Assembly: GCA_017941355.1 (NCBI GenBank)
Contig: JAGAWN010000149.1
Coordinates: 1-44,107, forward strand
DNA: 44,107 nt
Direction of reading: 5' to 3'
From: Ruminiclostridium sp.
Lineage (GTDB): Bacteria > Bacillota > Clostridia > Oscillospirales > Ruminococcaceae
In this document: in pieces, positions 33,526-41,633 of the stretch
Layout of the letters: every line of letters starts with the position of its first letter
How positions within the stretch are numbered: the first letter of the stretch is position 1
Translations under genes and position numbers: made by a program
Notes under the pieces: model-generated
What the model was told of the DNA's origin: nothing
The model's input: the letters and a program-made list of their open reading frames with translations, nothing else
The model's database searches: none

Positions 33526-34469
33526 TTCTGCACCCCCTTGCGGACAGCGTTCTTTGCGCCGAAGGGCTTCGGGCGTACATATCTGTCTATCAGAGGAACA
33601 AGAATGTTCATTACAAGTATTGAGAATGAAACGCCTTCGGGATACACTCCGAAAAAGCGTATCGCGGAGGTTATAAGTCCGCAGCCTACAGCGAATATCA
33701 GCTTTCCCGTCCGTGTTATAGGTGTCGTGGAATAGTCCGTAGCCATGAAGAACGCACCGATCACCAGACCTCCGGACAAAAGTTGCATAAGTACATCATG
33801 CCCGCCGATAAGCGAACACAAAGCAACTGTTCCTATAAACGCAAAAGGTGTAACGGGATCGATCAGCCCGCGTGCGACAAGATAAATACCGCCGAGGAGC
33901 AGCGCGGCTGTGCAGGTCTCGCCTATGCAGCCGCCGTGTATCCCGAGAAACAGATCGAGATATGACGGCATGATCTCCGGATCCGCAAGAGGAGTAGCAG
34001 AAGATACAGCGTCAATACCGGCAGTACCCGCGATCACCGGTGCGCTCCATGATGTCATGTATTTTCCGAATGACAGCATAAGCACTATCCGGGCGGTAAT
34101 TGCGGGATTTGCAAAATTCTGCCCGATCCCGCCGAAGAACTGCTTTACCACAACGATCGCGGCAAAACAGCCGATTGCAGCCATGTAGATCGGCAGTGCC
34201 GGCGGGAGATTCATTCCGAGCAGCACTCCGGTAACGACTGCCGAAAGGTCATATATAGTCTGTTCATGTTTTGTTATTATATTGAACAGCATTTCAAAGA
34301 TCACACAGAACGCGGCACACAGCACAACCAGCACAAGCGCTCTCAGCCCGAAGATCACCGTCCCGGCAATTACTCCCGGAAGCAGCGCGATCAGCACATT
34401 TAGCATGATCTTCTGAGTGGTGAGCGTACACCTTATGTGCGGTGACGGTTCTATCAGAAGCCCCGACAT
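33522..34469 (-). CDS. rnfD: Rnf complex subunit D (membrane FMN subunit)
   Basis: 315 aa, eight to ten membrane helices, homologous to NqrB; takes part in ion translocation. The family's covalent FMN motif SGATPL appears as SSATPL (156-161), with T159 the attachment residue and Ser in place of Gly. QNFANPAITARI (117-128) and ATDYSTTPIT are conserved family segments. AAAGGTAAG precedes the ATG. Lies between rnfC (6-nt gap) and rnfG. Confidence 0.95.
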   Translation of the reverse strand: MSGLLIEPSPHIRCTLTTQKIMLNVLIALLPGVIAGTVIFGLRALVLVVLCAAFCVIFEMLFNIITKHEQTIYDLSAVVTGVLLGMNLPPALPIYMAAIGCFAAIVVVKQFFGGIGQNFANPAITARIVLMLSFGKYMTSWSAPVIAGTAGIDAVSSATPLADPEIMPSYLDLFLGIHGGCIGETCTAALLLGGIYLVARGLIDPVTPFAFIGTVALCSLIGGHDVLMQLLSGGLVIGAFFMATDYSTTPITRTGKLIFAVGCGLITSAIRFFGVYPEGVSFSILVMNILVPLIDRYVRPKPFGAKNAVRKGVQK

Positions 34470-34475
34470 TTCATC

Positions 34476-35789
34476 TTACCTTTCATATAAAACTCTTTCT
34501 TTTACCGAAACGCTGTCTCGCAGCAGAAGCTTCGCAAGCTGGTTCTTCTCGGACAGGTTCCGTTTTGCGGGACATACATAAGAGCAGGCTCCGCAGTTCA
34601 TGCACAGGTTCACATTCAGTTTTTTCAGCCGCTCGGTGTCCTTTTTGTCAAACGCGTGCTCCAGCTCGGTAGGCATCAGTCCCATCGAGCAGGCTCTTAC
34701 ACATCTTCCGCATCGTATGCACGGTGTATCACCGTCCCTCACGGTTTCCGAAAACAGCAGCAGCGCGTTTGTCGTTTTTGTGATCGGCATTTCGGTGTCA
34801 TAGAAAGAAATGCCCATCATCGGTCCTCCGAAAAGCGCCCTGTCCGGCTGAGTCCGCAGATCCGCGGCTGCCATGATATCACAGGCGCGTGTGCCTATAG
34901 GCACCGTAACATTCATCGGTTTGTTCACGGCATTCCCGTCAACCGTAAGTCTCCTGCTTATCAGCGGCATTCCCGTTATCAGATAGTCGGAAATGAACGC
35001 CGCTGTTGAACAGTTCAGTACAACACAGCCTACCGACGACGGAAGTTCGCCCTCCATTATCGTTCTTCCGAGAGTGTTGTGGATCAGCACTTTTTCTGCA
35101 CCCTGCGGATATCTCGACGGGAGCGTTATCACATCTATATTGCTGTCAGATGAGGTGATCTCAGTCATTCTCTTTATCGCAAGAGGTTTATCGTGTTCTA
35201 TACCTATGACGGCACGCGGGATATCCAGATACTTCATTATCATACGGATTCCCTGGGCAACTTTTTCTCCCTCTTCCATAAAAGTCCTGTAATCGGAGGT
35301 TATGTACGGCTCACATTCCGCGCCGTTCACGACAAGTGTGTCTATCTTCACGGTTCCGGGGTCATAGCTGAACTTGACGTGCGTAGGAAAGCCCGCGCCG
35401 CCGAGTCCCACAGATCCGCTGCGCTTCACAGCTTCGATAAAGTCCTCTCTGCTGTCGATGAACGGCGGTATCACCTCTTCCGAAAGCACCTGCTCCGGCG
35501 ATGTCTCGATAACGAGGGCTTCGTGAAGCTTCCCGAAAACATTAAGCACCTTGGTAACACCGACTATCTTTCCGGTAACACTGGAATGTATCGGAGCCGA
35601 GATAACGGCGTCACTGTCACCGATAAGCTGTCCGGTCTTTACGGTATCTCCCACCGAAACCGTGGGTACGCACGGGACACCGCCGTGCTGCGACATTGCG
35701 ATCACAACCCTTTCCGGCAGCTTTAATCTTACGGTCTGCATCTCGGCTGCACCGTTGAGACGCGGAAGTTTTATGGAATTCAGCTTCAT
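34476..35789 (-). CDS. rnfC: Rnf complex subunit C (NADH-binding, Fe-S)
   Basis: 437 aa, the short clostridial form without the long C-terminal repeats of proteobacteria. The N-terminal domain with HGGVPCVPTVSVGDTV, then the Nuo51-type NAD/FMN region (GLGGAGFPTHVKF near 130; VNGAECEPYITSDYR), and two [4Fe-4S] motifs CIRCGRCVRAC and CMNCGACSYVCP. It transfers electrons between the complex and NAD. Its ATG overlaps the stop of the lipoprotein gene (ATGA), so the rnf genes are coupled to it. Confidence 0.96.
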   Translation of the reverse strand: MKLNSIKLPRLNGAAEMQTVRLKLPERVVIAMSQHGGVPCVPTVSVGDTVKTGQLIGDSDAVISAPIHSSVTGKIVGVTKVLNVFGKLHEALVIETSPEQVLSEEVIPPFIDSREDFIEAVKRSGSVGLGGAGFPTHVKFSYDPGTVKIDTLVVNGAECEPYITSDYRTFMEEGEKVAQGIRMIMKYLDIPRAVIGIEHDKPLAIKRMTEITSSDSNIDVITLPSRYPQGAEKVLIHNTLGRTIMEGELPSSVGCVVLNCSTAAFISDYLITGMPLISRRLTVDGNAVNKPMNVTVPIGTRACDIMAAADLRTQPDRALFGGPMMGISFYDTEMPITKTTNALLLFSETVRDGDTPCIRCGRCVRACSMGLMPTELEHAFDKKDTERLKKLNVNLCMNCGACSYVCPAKRNLSEKNQLAKLLLRDSVSVKERVLYER

Positions 35790-36733
35790 TCTCTGCCCTC
35801 CGAAAGCTCTTCAAGCAGCCCGGTGATGCGTCCGGACGGGCTTTCAAAATAGGAGTTGCTTACAACTATTATTCTGCCGTTAAGAGCAGCATCGAGACTG
35901 CCGAGAACACCGTCCGAAAGCACTTCGCTCTCCGGCACATCGCTGTTGAGAATAATAACGTCCGGCTGATCGTCTGCAAGAAGTTTCTTGTCAAATGTAT
36001 AGCCCTGTGCATCCTTGGCTATATTTTCTCCGAGAATGGAAAGCACCGAACTTTCAAAAGTATCGCCGCCCGCTATAGCACCGCCCTCAGTCACATAAAT
36101 GAATCTGCCGTAGTGATAGTCACAGGAGTTGATTTTTGTAATAATACCGGAAAAGACCTTGTTTCCGGCTTCTTCACCCTCAAACAGTCCCTCAAAGACC
36201 ATTCCGAGGGCGCAGTAAATACGTCCGAACTCTTCCACCGAGCGCGGAGCGGAAATATAAAGCACCGTTATCCCCGCGTCATTCAGCGCGGAAACGTCCT
36301 TGCCGGGGATAGATGTTGCCGTTATCAGCAGATCGGGTGACGCGGCGAGTATAGCATCGAGATCGGGCGAAGCGGGTTTTCCGTAATCGTCCAGCGCAGC
36401 GGCTGCTTCGGGATAATCGCAGTAGCTGCCACGCCCTGTCAGCCGGTCTCCGTAGCCCAGCTCGTATATCATCTCGGTCAGTCCGCTGGAAAGGCATATC
36501 ACCTTTTCCGGAGAACTCCGGATAACTGCGTCATTTATCGTTACCGGGTATTCCGAAAGCTCGGCTTCCGGGTCATCTACAATGATCGGAGCGCCGGAGA
36601 TCTCCTGTGTGTTATCTGCTTCCGTAACCTCCGGCTTTTCGCTGTCACAGCCGCAAAGAAGCATACCCGCGGCAGCAGCAAGCGCAGCGGCGGTTTTCAG
36701 AAAACCGGAATTTCTCATAACCAAATTCAGCAT
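35786..36733 (-). CDS. FecB/BtuF-like substrate-binding lipoprotein, no transporter partner nearby
   Basis: 315 aa from ATG 36733; ATG 36718 is also possible and neither has a clear ribosome site. The start lies 8 nt after the upstream ATPase stop. Signal peptide with lipobox LLCGC, then an acidic linker and a class III periplasmic-binding fold (VICLSSGLTEMIYELGYGDRL, SPDLDAILAASPDLLI, QPDVIILNSDVP), the type that binds haem, siderophores or cobalamin. No ABC permease or ATPase is in the window. Its 4-nt overlap with rnfC suggests a role tied to the Rnf complex or its metal supply; this is inference. Confidence 0.85.
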   Translation of the reverse strand: MLNLVMRNSGFLKTAAALAAAAGMLLCGCDSEKPEVTEADNTQEISGAPIIVDDPEAELSEYPVTINDAVIRSSPEKVICLSSGLTEMIYELGYGDRLTGRGSYCDYPEAAAALDDYGKPASPDLDAILAASPDLLITATSIPGKDVSALNDAGITVLYISAPRSVEEFGRIYCALGMVFEGLFEGEEAGNKVFSGIITKINSCDYHYGRFIYVTEGGAIAGGDTFESSVLSILGENIAKDAQGYTFDKKLLADDQPDVIILNSDVPESEVLSDGVLGSLDAALNGRIIVVSNSYFESPSGRITGLLEELSEGRE

Positions 36734-36740
36734 TTTATCG

Positions 36741-37898
36741 TTATCTGTCAAGCGAATCCACAAACTGCCTTGCAGTTCTCGGCGAGCGGTTGCCTTTGCG
36801 CACGGCAAAACGCTCGGCAAGCAGAGCGAACTCCTCCTTATCCATTTCAATGTTTCTGTCGTGTGCTATACGTTCGGCAATATCGAGATATGTTTTCTTG
36901 TCCGGTGCCATAAACGTGATGTACAGTCCGAATCTGTCCGCCAGCGAAGCTTTCTCGTCTCTCGCATCTGCGCCGTTATGCTCGTCGGCGTGTTCTGAAG
37001 CGGTCTCCCTGATTATATGACGGCGGTTTGTCGTTGCGTAGATAGCGCAGTTGTCAGGCATGACATTCACCGAACCCTCAAGTGCCTGCTTTAAGAACGC
37101 ATACTCGGGATCGTTGTCACCGAAGCTTATATCATCGAGGAACAGTATGAATTTAAGCGGTTTACCGCGAAGCTTTTCGTATATCTCATACAGTCCCGTA
37201 ACCGAAGATTTCGGTACAAGAACAATGCGAAGATCCGGAAACTCGTTCACTACCGCTTTCACGGTGCTGGATTTGCCGGTTCCCCTGTCTCCGTAAAGGA
37301 GAACATTGCTGTAATGCCTGCCCTCAATGAAACTTCTGGTGTTTTCGATAACGGCGTTTCGCTGCACCTCATAGTTTTTCACATCGGAAAGGCTTATCTT
37401 GTCGAAATGCTCCACTCCTCTGAACTCACCGCTCTCATAGATGAACGCCTTGTTGTATGCGAAATACGCGGAACCGTACTGCTCCATGTACTTTTCTGCC
37501 TGCTCAAAGCTTATCTCCGCGCTGCCGTTTTCGTACATAGGAAACGGGACATTCTCGGGGATACCGAACCGCGCTCTGAGTTCACCTATCAACTCATAGG
37601 CTGAGATCCTTGACAACTCGGAAAGCACGGTGAAGTCATGCCGGATATTGTATCTGAGCAGCTCGGAGTGAGTGCGCAGATACTCATTGAACAGAGGATT
37701 GTCGTCCCGCACCGTAAGCGCGGATATGTAATCGGAAAGAGTCTTTCCCTCGCACAGTACGATCTCGCAGAGCCTTGAATAAGCATTTACCGCGTTTTCT
37801 CTGCTTCCGGAAAAAACACCTGCCATGCTCTGTACTGCCTCATCGTTTTTGTACTGGGAGACAACCATTGATGAGATCATCAGTTGAACGTCTTTCAT
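36741..37898 (-). CDS. DUF815-family ATP-binding protein
   Basis: 385 aa. P-loop ATPase of the DUF815 type: an all-helical N-terminal region (1-170), Walker A YGDRGTGKSS (202-211), Walker B FILFLDDISF (250-259), TTNRRHIIRE sensor segment and LADRFGLYITF, with a C-terminal lid (RSPRTARQFVDSL). The biochemical role is unknown; AAA-like remodelling is likely. ATG 37898 has AAGGAG upstream at slightly long spacing. It has its own promoter at 37945-37973 and leads the lipoprotein-rnf-GGDEF run. Confidence 0.9.
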   Translation of the reverse strand: MKDVQLMISSMVVSQYKNDEAVQSMAGVFSGSRENAVNAYSRLCEIVLCEGKTLSDYISALTVRDDNPLFNEYLRTHSELLRYNIRHDFTVLSELSRISAYELIGELRARFGIPENVPFPMYENGSAEISFEQAEKYMEQYGSAYFAYNKAFIYESGEFRGVEHFDKISLSDVKNYEVQRNAVIENTRSFIEGRHYSNVLLYGDRGTGKSSTVKAVVNEFPDLRIVLVPKSSVTGLYEIYEKLRGKPLKFILFLDDISFGDNDPEYAFLKQALEGSVNVMPDNCAIYATTNRRHIIRETASEHADEHNGADARDEKASLADRFGLYITFMAPDKKTYLDIAERIAHDRNIEMDKEEFALLAERFAVRKGNRSPRTARQFVDSLDR

Positions 37899-37944
37899 CG
37901 GAATCTATGCTCCTTTATCGTTACAAAAAATCAATATATAGTAT

Positions 37945-37973
37945 ATTATAACTCATTCTCCCCAAAATAGCAA
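37945..37973 (-). promoter_or_regulatory. promoter for the DUF815-lipoprotein-rnf-GGDEF operon
   Basis: Minus strand: -35 TTGCTA (37968-37973), 17-nt spacer, -10 TATAAT (37945-37950). No terminator is seen between here and 29653. Confidence 0.7.
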
Positions 37974-38004
37974 TACCTTTGACCCATTTTCAGCAAAAAA
38001 ATAA

Positions 38005-38712
38005 TCAAAGACAGTCCTTTTTTGCGAACTCCTCACGCAGCTTGTCGATAGCACGCTTTTCAATGCGTGAAACATAGGAGCGCGATATTCCGAGAAGAAC
38101 GGCAACTTCCCGTTGAGTAAGCGGCTTTGAAGCTTTCCCGTCCACCGACAGACCGTATCTGCGGACTATTATGTCACGTTCACGTTCATCAAGCACGCTG
38201 TTCACAAAGCGATACAGCTTCTCGGTGTCTATTTTCAGATCAACCTCGTCGTCAACACATACATCATCGCTGAAAATGTCAGCCATTGTGATCTCGTTGC
38301 CGTTCTTGTCGGTATCTATCGGATCGTTCAGATACAACTCCGAACTGCGGTGCTTGTTCTTACGGAAATACATCTTTATCTGGTTCTGTATGCAGGTGCT
38401 TGCATAGGTGGAAAAGCTTATATCTTTCGCCGGATCAAATGTCTCCGCTGCCCGGATAAGACCTATCGTGCCTATCGACACAAGATCCTCGTTATCCCGA
38501 GACTCGCTGTAATGCTTGTTCACTATGTACGCCACAAGTCTGAGATTATGCTCGATCAGCTTGTTCCGGGCTTTCTTGTCGCCAAGCGCGGCAAGAGCGG
38601 TAAGTTCGTCCTCTTCCTTTTTTGTGAGTCTGCGCGGATAGCTGACTCCGTCAAGATGCAGCGCGAAAACAAACAGACTTTTAAGAGCTGTCCTGATAAG
38701 TTCGTCGAACAT
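38005..38712 (-). CDS. sigK: RNA polymerase sigma factor, sigma-K-like
   Basis: 235 aa from ATG 38712 (GGAGGG seven nt upstream; the longer frame to 38769 has no site). In spore formers sigma-K directs late mother-cell genes. Region 2 (NLRLVAYIVNKHYSES, SIGTIGLIRAAETFDP, FSTYASTCIQNQIKMYFRK) and region 4 (RERDIIVRRYGLS, LTQREVAVLLGISRSYVSRIEKRA) are intact. Residues 1-25 are hydrophobic and resemble the pro-sequence of pro-sigma-K. The gene is not interrupted by a skin-type element. Other late sigma factors are possible, but the N-terminus and the 'YPRRLTKKEE' junction favour sigK. Confidence 0.85.
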   Translation of the reverse strand: MFDELIRTALKSLFVFALHLDGVSYPRRLTKKEEDELTALAALGDKKARNKLIEHNLRLVAYIVNKHYSESRDNEDLVSIGTIGLIRAAETFDPAKDISFSTYASTCIQNQIKMYFRKNKHRSSELYLNDPIDTDKNGNEITMADIFSDDVCVDDEVDLKIDTEKLYRFVNSVLDERERDIIVRRYGLSVDGKASKPLTQREVAVLLGISRSYVSRIEKRAIDKLREEFAKKDCL

Positions 38713-38744
38713 TGCAAAACCCTCCGTCATTTCAATAAGTACAG

Positions 38745-38758
38745 CCGTTTTAAAACGG
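38745..38758. promoter_or_regulatory. perfect 14-bp palindrome upstream of sigK
   Basis: CCGTTTTAAAACGG, 33 nt before the sigK start. It may be an operator or a small hairpin in the leader. Confidence 0.35.
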
Positions 38759-38815
38759 GATAATACCATTCTATGAAATCTGACCCGAACTGTTTACAAA
38801 ATTTTCGACATTCTA

Positions 38816-38844
38816 TTGATTATTTCCGCATGATATGATAAAAT
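38816..38844 (+). promoter_or_regulatory. promoter of dprA
   Basis: -35 TTGATT (38816-38821), 17-nt spacer, -10 TAAAAT (38839-38844) with an upstream TG. The ATG at 38878 follows GAGAAAGG. Confidence 0.6.
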
Positions 38845-38877
38845 GAGAGAAAGTAAATCCGAGAAAGGCAGAAGAAT

Positions 38878-39759
38878 ATGAAAGAACCGATGGACAGATA
38901 TTATATCTGGCTTACCCGCGTATTAGGTACAGCAAATCCCAAGATCCACAAGCTTACAGAAAAATACGGTTCCGCCAAGCAAACCTACGAAGCGATCACA
39001 GACGGCGACATTTCGTGCCTTACAGAAGAAGAGACCGAAAAACTCGATTACGAAACGATCGACAGAGTTGACAGGCTTATTGATTACTGCCGCAAGCACG
39101 GGATAGGCATTTGTTCATTTGGCAGCAAGGAGTATCCGAAGCTGCTTGCCGAAATATACGATCCGCCCTCCGTGATCTACTACCGCGGCGACCTTTCCTG
39201 CCTCGAAGATCTGAGCCTTACGTTCATAGGCTCCCGCGAACCCACTCCTTACATTCTGAAACTATGCTCACGCATAACTGCCGATGCCGGCAAAGTCGGT
39301 ATCACGCTTGTCAGCGGAATGGCACGCGGAGTCGATCAGTGCGTACACAGCACCTGCGTGGAAAAAGGCATACGCACCGTCGGAGTCCTGGGCTGCGGAG
39401 TTGATTACGACTATCCGTACAAGAGCCGGATACTGCGCGAAAAGATCGTACTCGGAGGCGGAGCGTATATCTCCGAGCTGCTGCCTAACGACGCTCCGAC
39501 AAAGGAGTATTTCAATCCCCGCAACAGGATCCTCGCCGGTCTTACCCGCGGCACAGTGATCTTTCAAGCTGCAATAAACAGCGGTACGCTTATTACCGGT
39601 TCATACGCGGTTGACGAGAACAGAGATGTTTTCTGCGTTCCGCCGCCCGATGTTTTCAATCCCGCTTATGAGGGAGTTATCGGATTTCTGGAGGACGGCG
39701 CTATCCCTGTTTTCAATCACCTCGATATCATCAAGGAATATGTCGGACTGTATTTGTAA
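38878..39759 (+). CDS. dprA: DNA-processing protein DprA
   Basis: 293 aa. Binds incoming single-stranded DNA and loads RecA during transformation; also kept in many non-transformable bacteria. An N-terminal helical region (about 1-75), then the Rossmann-like DprA domain with FIGSREPTPY, LVSGMARGVDQCVH, LGCGVDYDYP, FNPRNRILAGLTRG and INSGTLITGSYA, all family hallmarks. The C-terminal winged helix found in many DprA proteins is missing; the protein ends soon after the Rossmann domain. It stands alone between sigK and the hydrogenase operon with its own promoter. Confidence 0.95.
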   Translation: MKEPMDRYYIWLTRVLGTANPKIHKLTEKYGSAKQTYEAITDGDISCLTEEETEKLDYETIDRVDRLIDYCRKHGIGICSFGSKEYPKLLAEIYDPPSVIYYRGDLSCLEDLSLTFIGSREPTPYILKLCSRITADAGKVGITLVSGMARGVDQCVHSTCVEKGIRTVGVLGCGVDYDYPYKSRILREKIVLGGGAYISELLPNDAPTKEYFNPRNRILAGLTRGTVIFQAAINSGTLITGSYAVDENRDVFCVPPPDVFNPAYEGVIGFLEDGAIPVFNHLDIIKEYVGLYL

Positions 39760-39820
39760 AGCACATCGGAACTATATGCGTCATCATTGATCCCAACGTT
39801 TAAAATACCTGATAACAATA

Positions 39821-39849
39821 AGAACCCTGCGGATAAACCGCAGGGTTCT
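39821..39849. terminator. bidirectional terminator between dprA and hydA
   Basis: A perfect 12-bp stem (39821-39832 with 39838-39849) and 5-nt loop, with T-rich sequence on both exits. It serves the convergent dprA and hydCBA units. Confidence 0.85.
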
Positions 39850-39861
39850 GTTGTACTTTAT

Positions 39862-41610
39862 TTACTTTCTGAGACCGGAAGCCTTGTACGATGTATGCAG
39901 ATACTCGTGAGCCTTGTGACCGCCTATCTCGCCGAGGTAATCATAAACGGACTTGATATCGTCAGTCTCGTGAGACTTTCTTATCTTGTTGGCTTCGTCG
40001 ATACTATAGAGAGCCTTTGCGCGCTCAGCACGAACATCAACGAAGTTGCGGACATCAGCCTTTACGATAACCTGACCGCCGCCGTTTACGCAGCCGCCCG
40101 GGCAAGCCATGATCTCGATGAACTGAACGTCAACTTCACCGCTCTTGACTTTTTCAAGAAGCTCTCTTGCATTCGCAAGACCGGAAGCAACCGCAACCTT
40201 GACCTTTACGCCGCCTGCTTCATATTCAGCAAACTTGACTCCCTGAACACCGCGAACTTCCTTGAACTCAACAGGGCTGTCGTTCTTTTCGCCTGTGAGC
40301 TTCCATACTGCGGTTCTGAGCGCTGCTTCCATAACACCGCCGGTAGCACCGAAGATAACAGCTGCGCCGGAGCCGCTGGACATCGGTACTTCAAACTCGC
40401 TGTCGGGAAGATCGTTAAAGCGGATACCCGCACGGTTTATCATCTTGACAAGCTCTCTCGTTGTGATGACAATATCAACATCGGGAACGCCTGCTGCGGA
40501 CTGATCCTCTCTGCCGATCTCGAACTTCTTCGCTGTACACGGCATTACAGAAACGGAAACGATGTTCTTGGGATCAATACCGTTCTTTTCTGCCCAATAT
40601 GTTTTTATCATTGCGCCTGCCATCTGCTGAGGAGATTTGCAGGTGGAGAGATTCGGGATAAACTCGGGATAGTAAGCTTCGCAGTATCTGATCCAGCCGG
40701 GTGAGCATGAGGTTATCATCGGGAGAACACCCTTGTTCTGTATTCTCTGGAGCAGCTCGTTGGATTCTTCCATTATAGTAAGGTCTGCGCCGAAGTCGGT
40801 ATCAAATACATGATCGAATCCGAGCATCTTGAGAGATGTTGCCATCTTGCCCTGAACGTTTGTTCCCATAGGATAGCCGAATGCTTCACCGAGGGAAGCG
40901 CGTACTGCGGGTGCGGTCTGAACAACGACTACCTTCTCCGGATCGTTGAGAGCAGCCCATACCTTATCGGTATCATCTTTCTCGGAAAGTGCGCCTGTCG
41001 GGCATACTGCGATACACTGACCGCAGGAAACGCAGGACGTTTCTGCAAGATCCATATCGAAAGCGCAGCCGATAGATGTCTTGAATCCGCGGTTGTTTGC
41101 GCCGATAACGCCGATACCTTGAGTAACTCCGCAGGCAGCTATACATCTGCGGCAGTTGATGCACTTGTTGTTGTCACGGTACATATGAACCGCGCTGTCG
41201 TCGATCTCATAGTGATTTCTCTCGCCCTCAAAAGCAAGTTCATCGTCAACACCGAGTTCACGGCAAAGAGCCTGAAGTTCGCACTGTCCGCTTCTTGCGC
41301 ACGAAAGGCACTTTCTGTCATGGTTGGACAGAAGGAGCTGGAGAGTTGTTCTTCTGCTCTCAAGGACTGCGGGAGAATGTGTGAGGATATTCTTGCCCTC
41401 ATCAAACTTTGACAAGGGATAAACGCAGGCAGCCACAAGGCTTCTTGCGCCGGTCATCTCCACAACGCAGATACGGCAGGCACCGATCTCATTTATATCT
41501 TTGAGCCAGCAAAGCGTAGGGATCCTTACACCGTTATCACGACAGGCTTTCAGTATGGTAGTACCCTCTTCAACGGAAACATCTACGCCGTTAATTTTAA
41601 TATTAACCAT
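39862..41610 (-). CDS. hydA: [FeFe] hydrogenase catalytic subunit of an NAD-linked HydABC complex
   Basis: 582 aa. Makes or oxidises H2 in the cytoplasm. N-terminal [2Fe-2S] (C34, C45, C48, C62), His-Cys3 [4Fe-4S] (H97, C101, C104, C110), two [4Fe-4S] sites (C150-C160 and C193-C203), then the H-cluster domain: L1 TSCSPGW (300-306), L2 MPCTAKKFE (356-364), L3 EIMACPGGCVNGG (499-511). L1 has Ser where the classical motif has a second Cys. The C-terminal small-subunit region (IRKSHETDDIKSVYDYLGE) is fused. With the NuoF-like and NuoE-like subunits next door it fits the trimeric, possibly electron-bifurcating, NAD(H)/ferredoxin enzyme. Confidence 0.95.
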   Translation of the reverse strand: MVNIKINGVDVSVEEGTTILKACRDNGVRIPTLCWLKDINEIGACRICVVEMTGARSLVAACVYPLSKFDEGKNILTHSPAVLESRRTTLQLLLSNHDRKCLSCARSGQCELQALCRELGVDDELAFEGERNHYEIDDSAVHMYRDNNKCINCRRCIAACGVTQGIGVIGANNRGFKTSIGCAFDMDLAETSCVSCGQCIAVCPTGALSEKDDTDKVWAALNDPEKVVVVQTAPAVRASLGEAFGYPMGTNVQGKMATSLKMLGFDHVFDTDFGADLTIMEESNELLQRIQNKGVLPMITSCSPGWIRYCEAYYPEFIPNLSTCKSPQQMAGAMIKTYWAEKNGIDPKNIVSVSVMPCTAKKFEIGREDQSAAGVPDVDIVITTRELVKMINRAGIRFNDLPDSEFEVPMSSGSGAAVIFGATGGVMEAALRTAVWKLTGEKNDSPVEFKEVRGVQGVKFAEYEAGGVKVKVAVASGLANARELLEKVKSGEVDVQFIEIMACPGGCVNGGGQVIVKADVRNFVDVRAERAKALYSIDEANKIRKSHETDDIKSVYDYLGEIGGHKAHEYLHTSYKASGLRK

Positions 41611-41633
41611 TATATTACTGTTCCTTTCCTGAA

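Noticed and set aside
38005-38712. Skin-type insertion in sigK
   Set aside because: The frame is continuous through regions 2 and 4.
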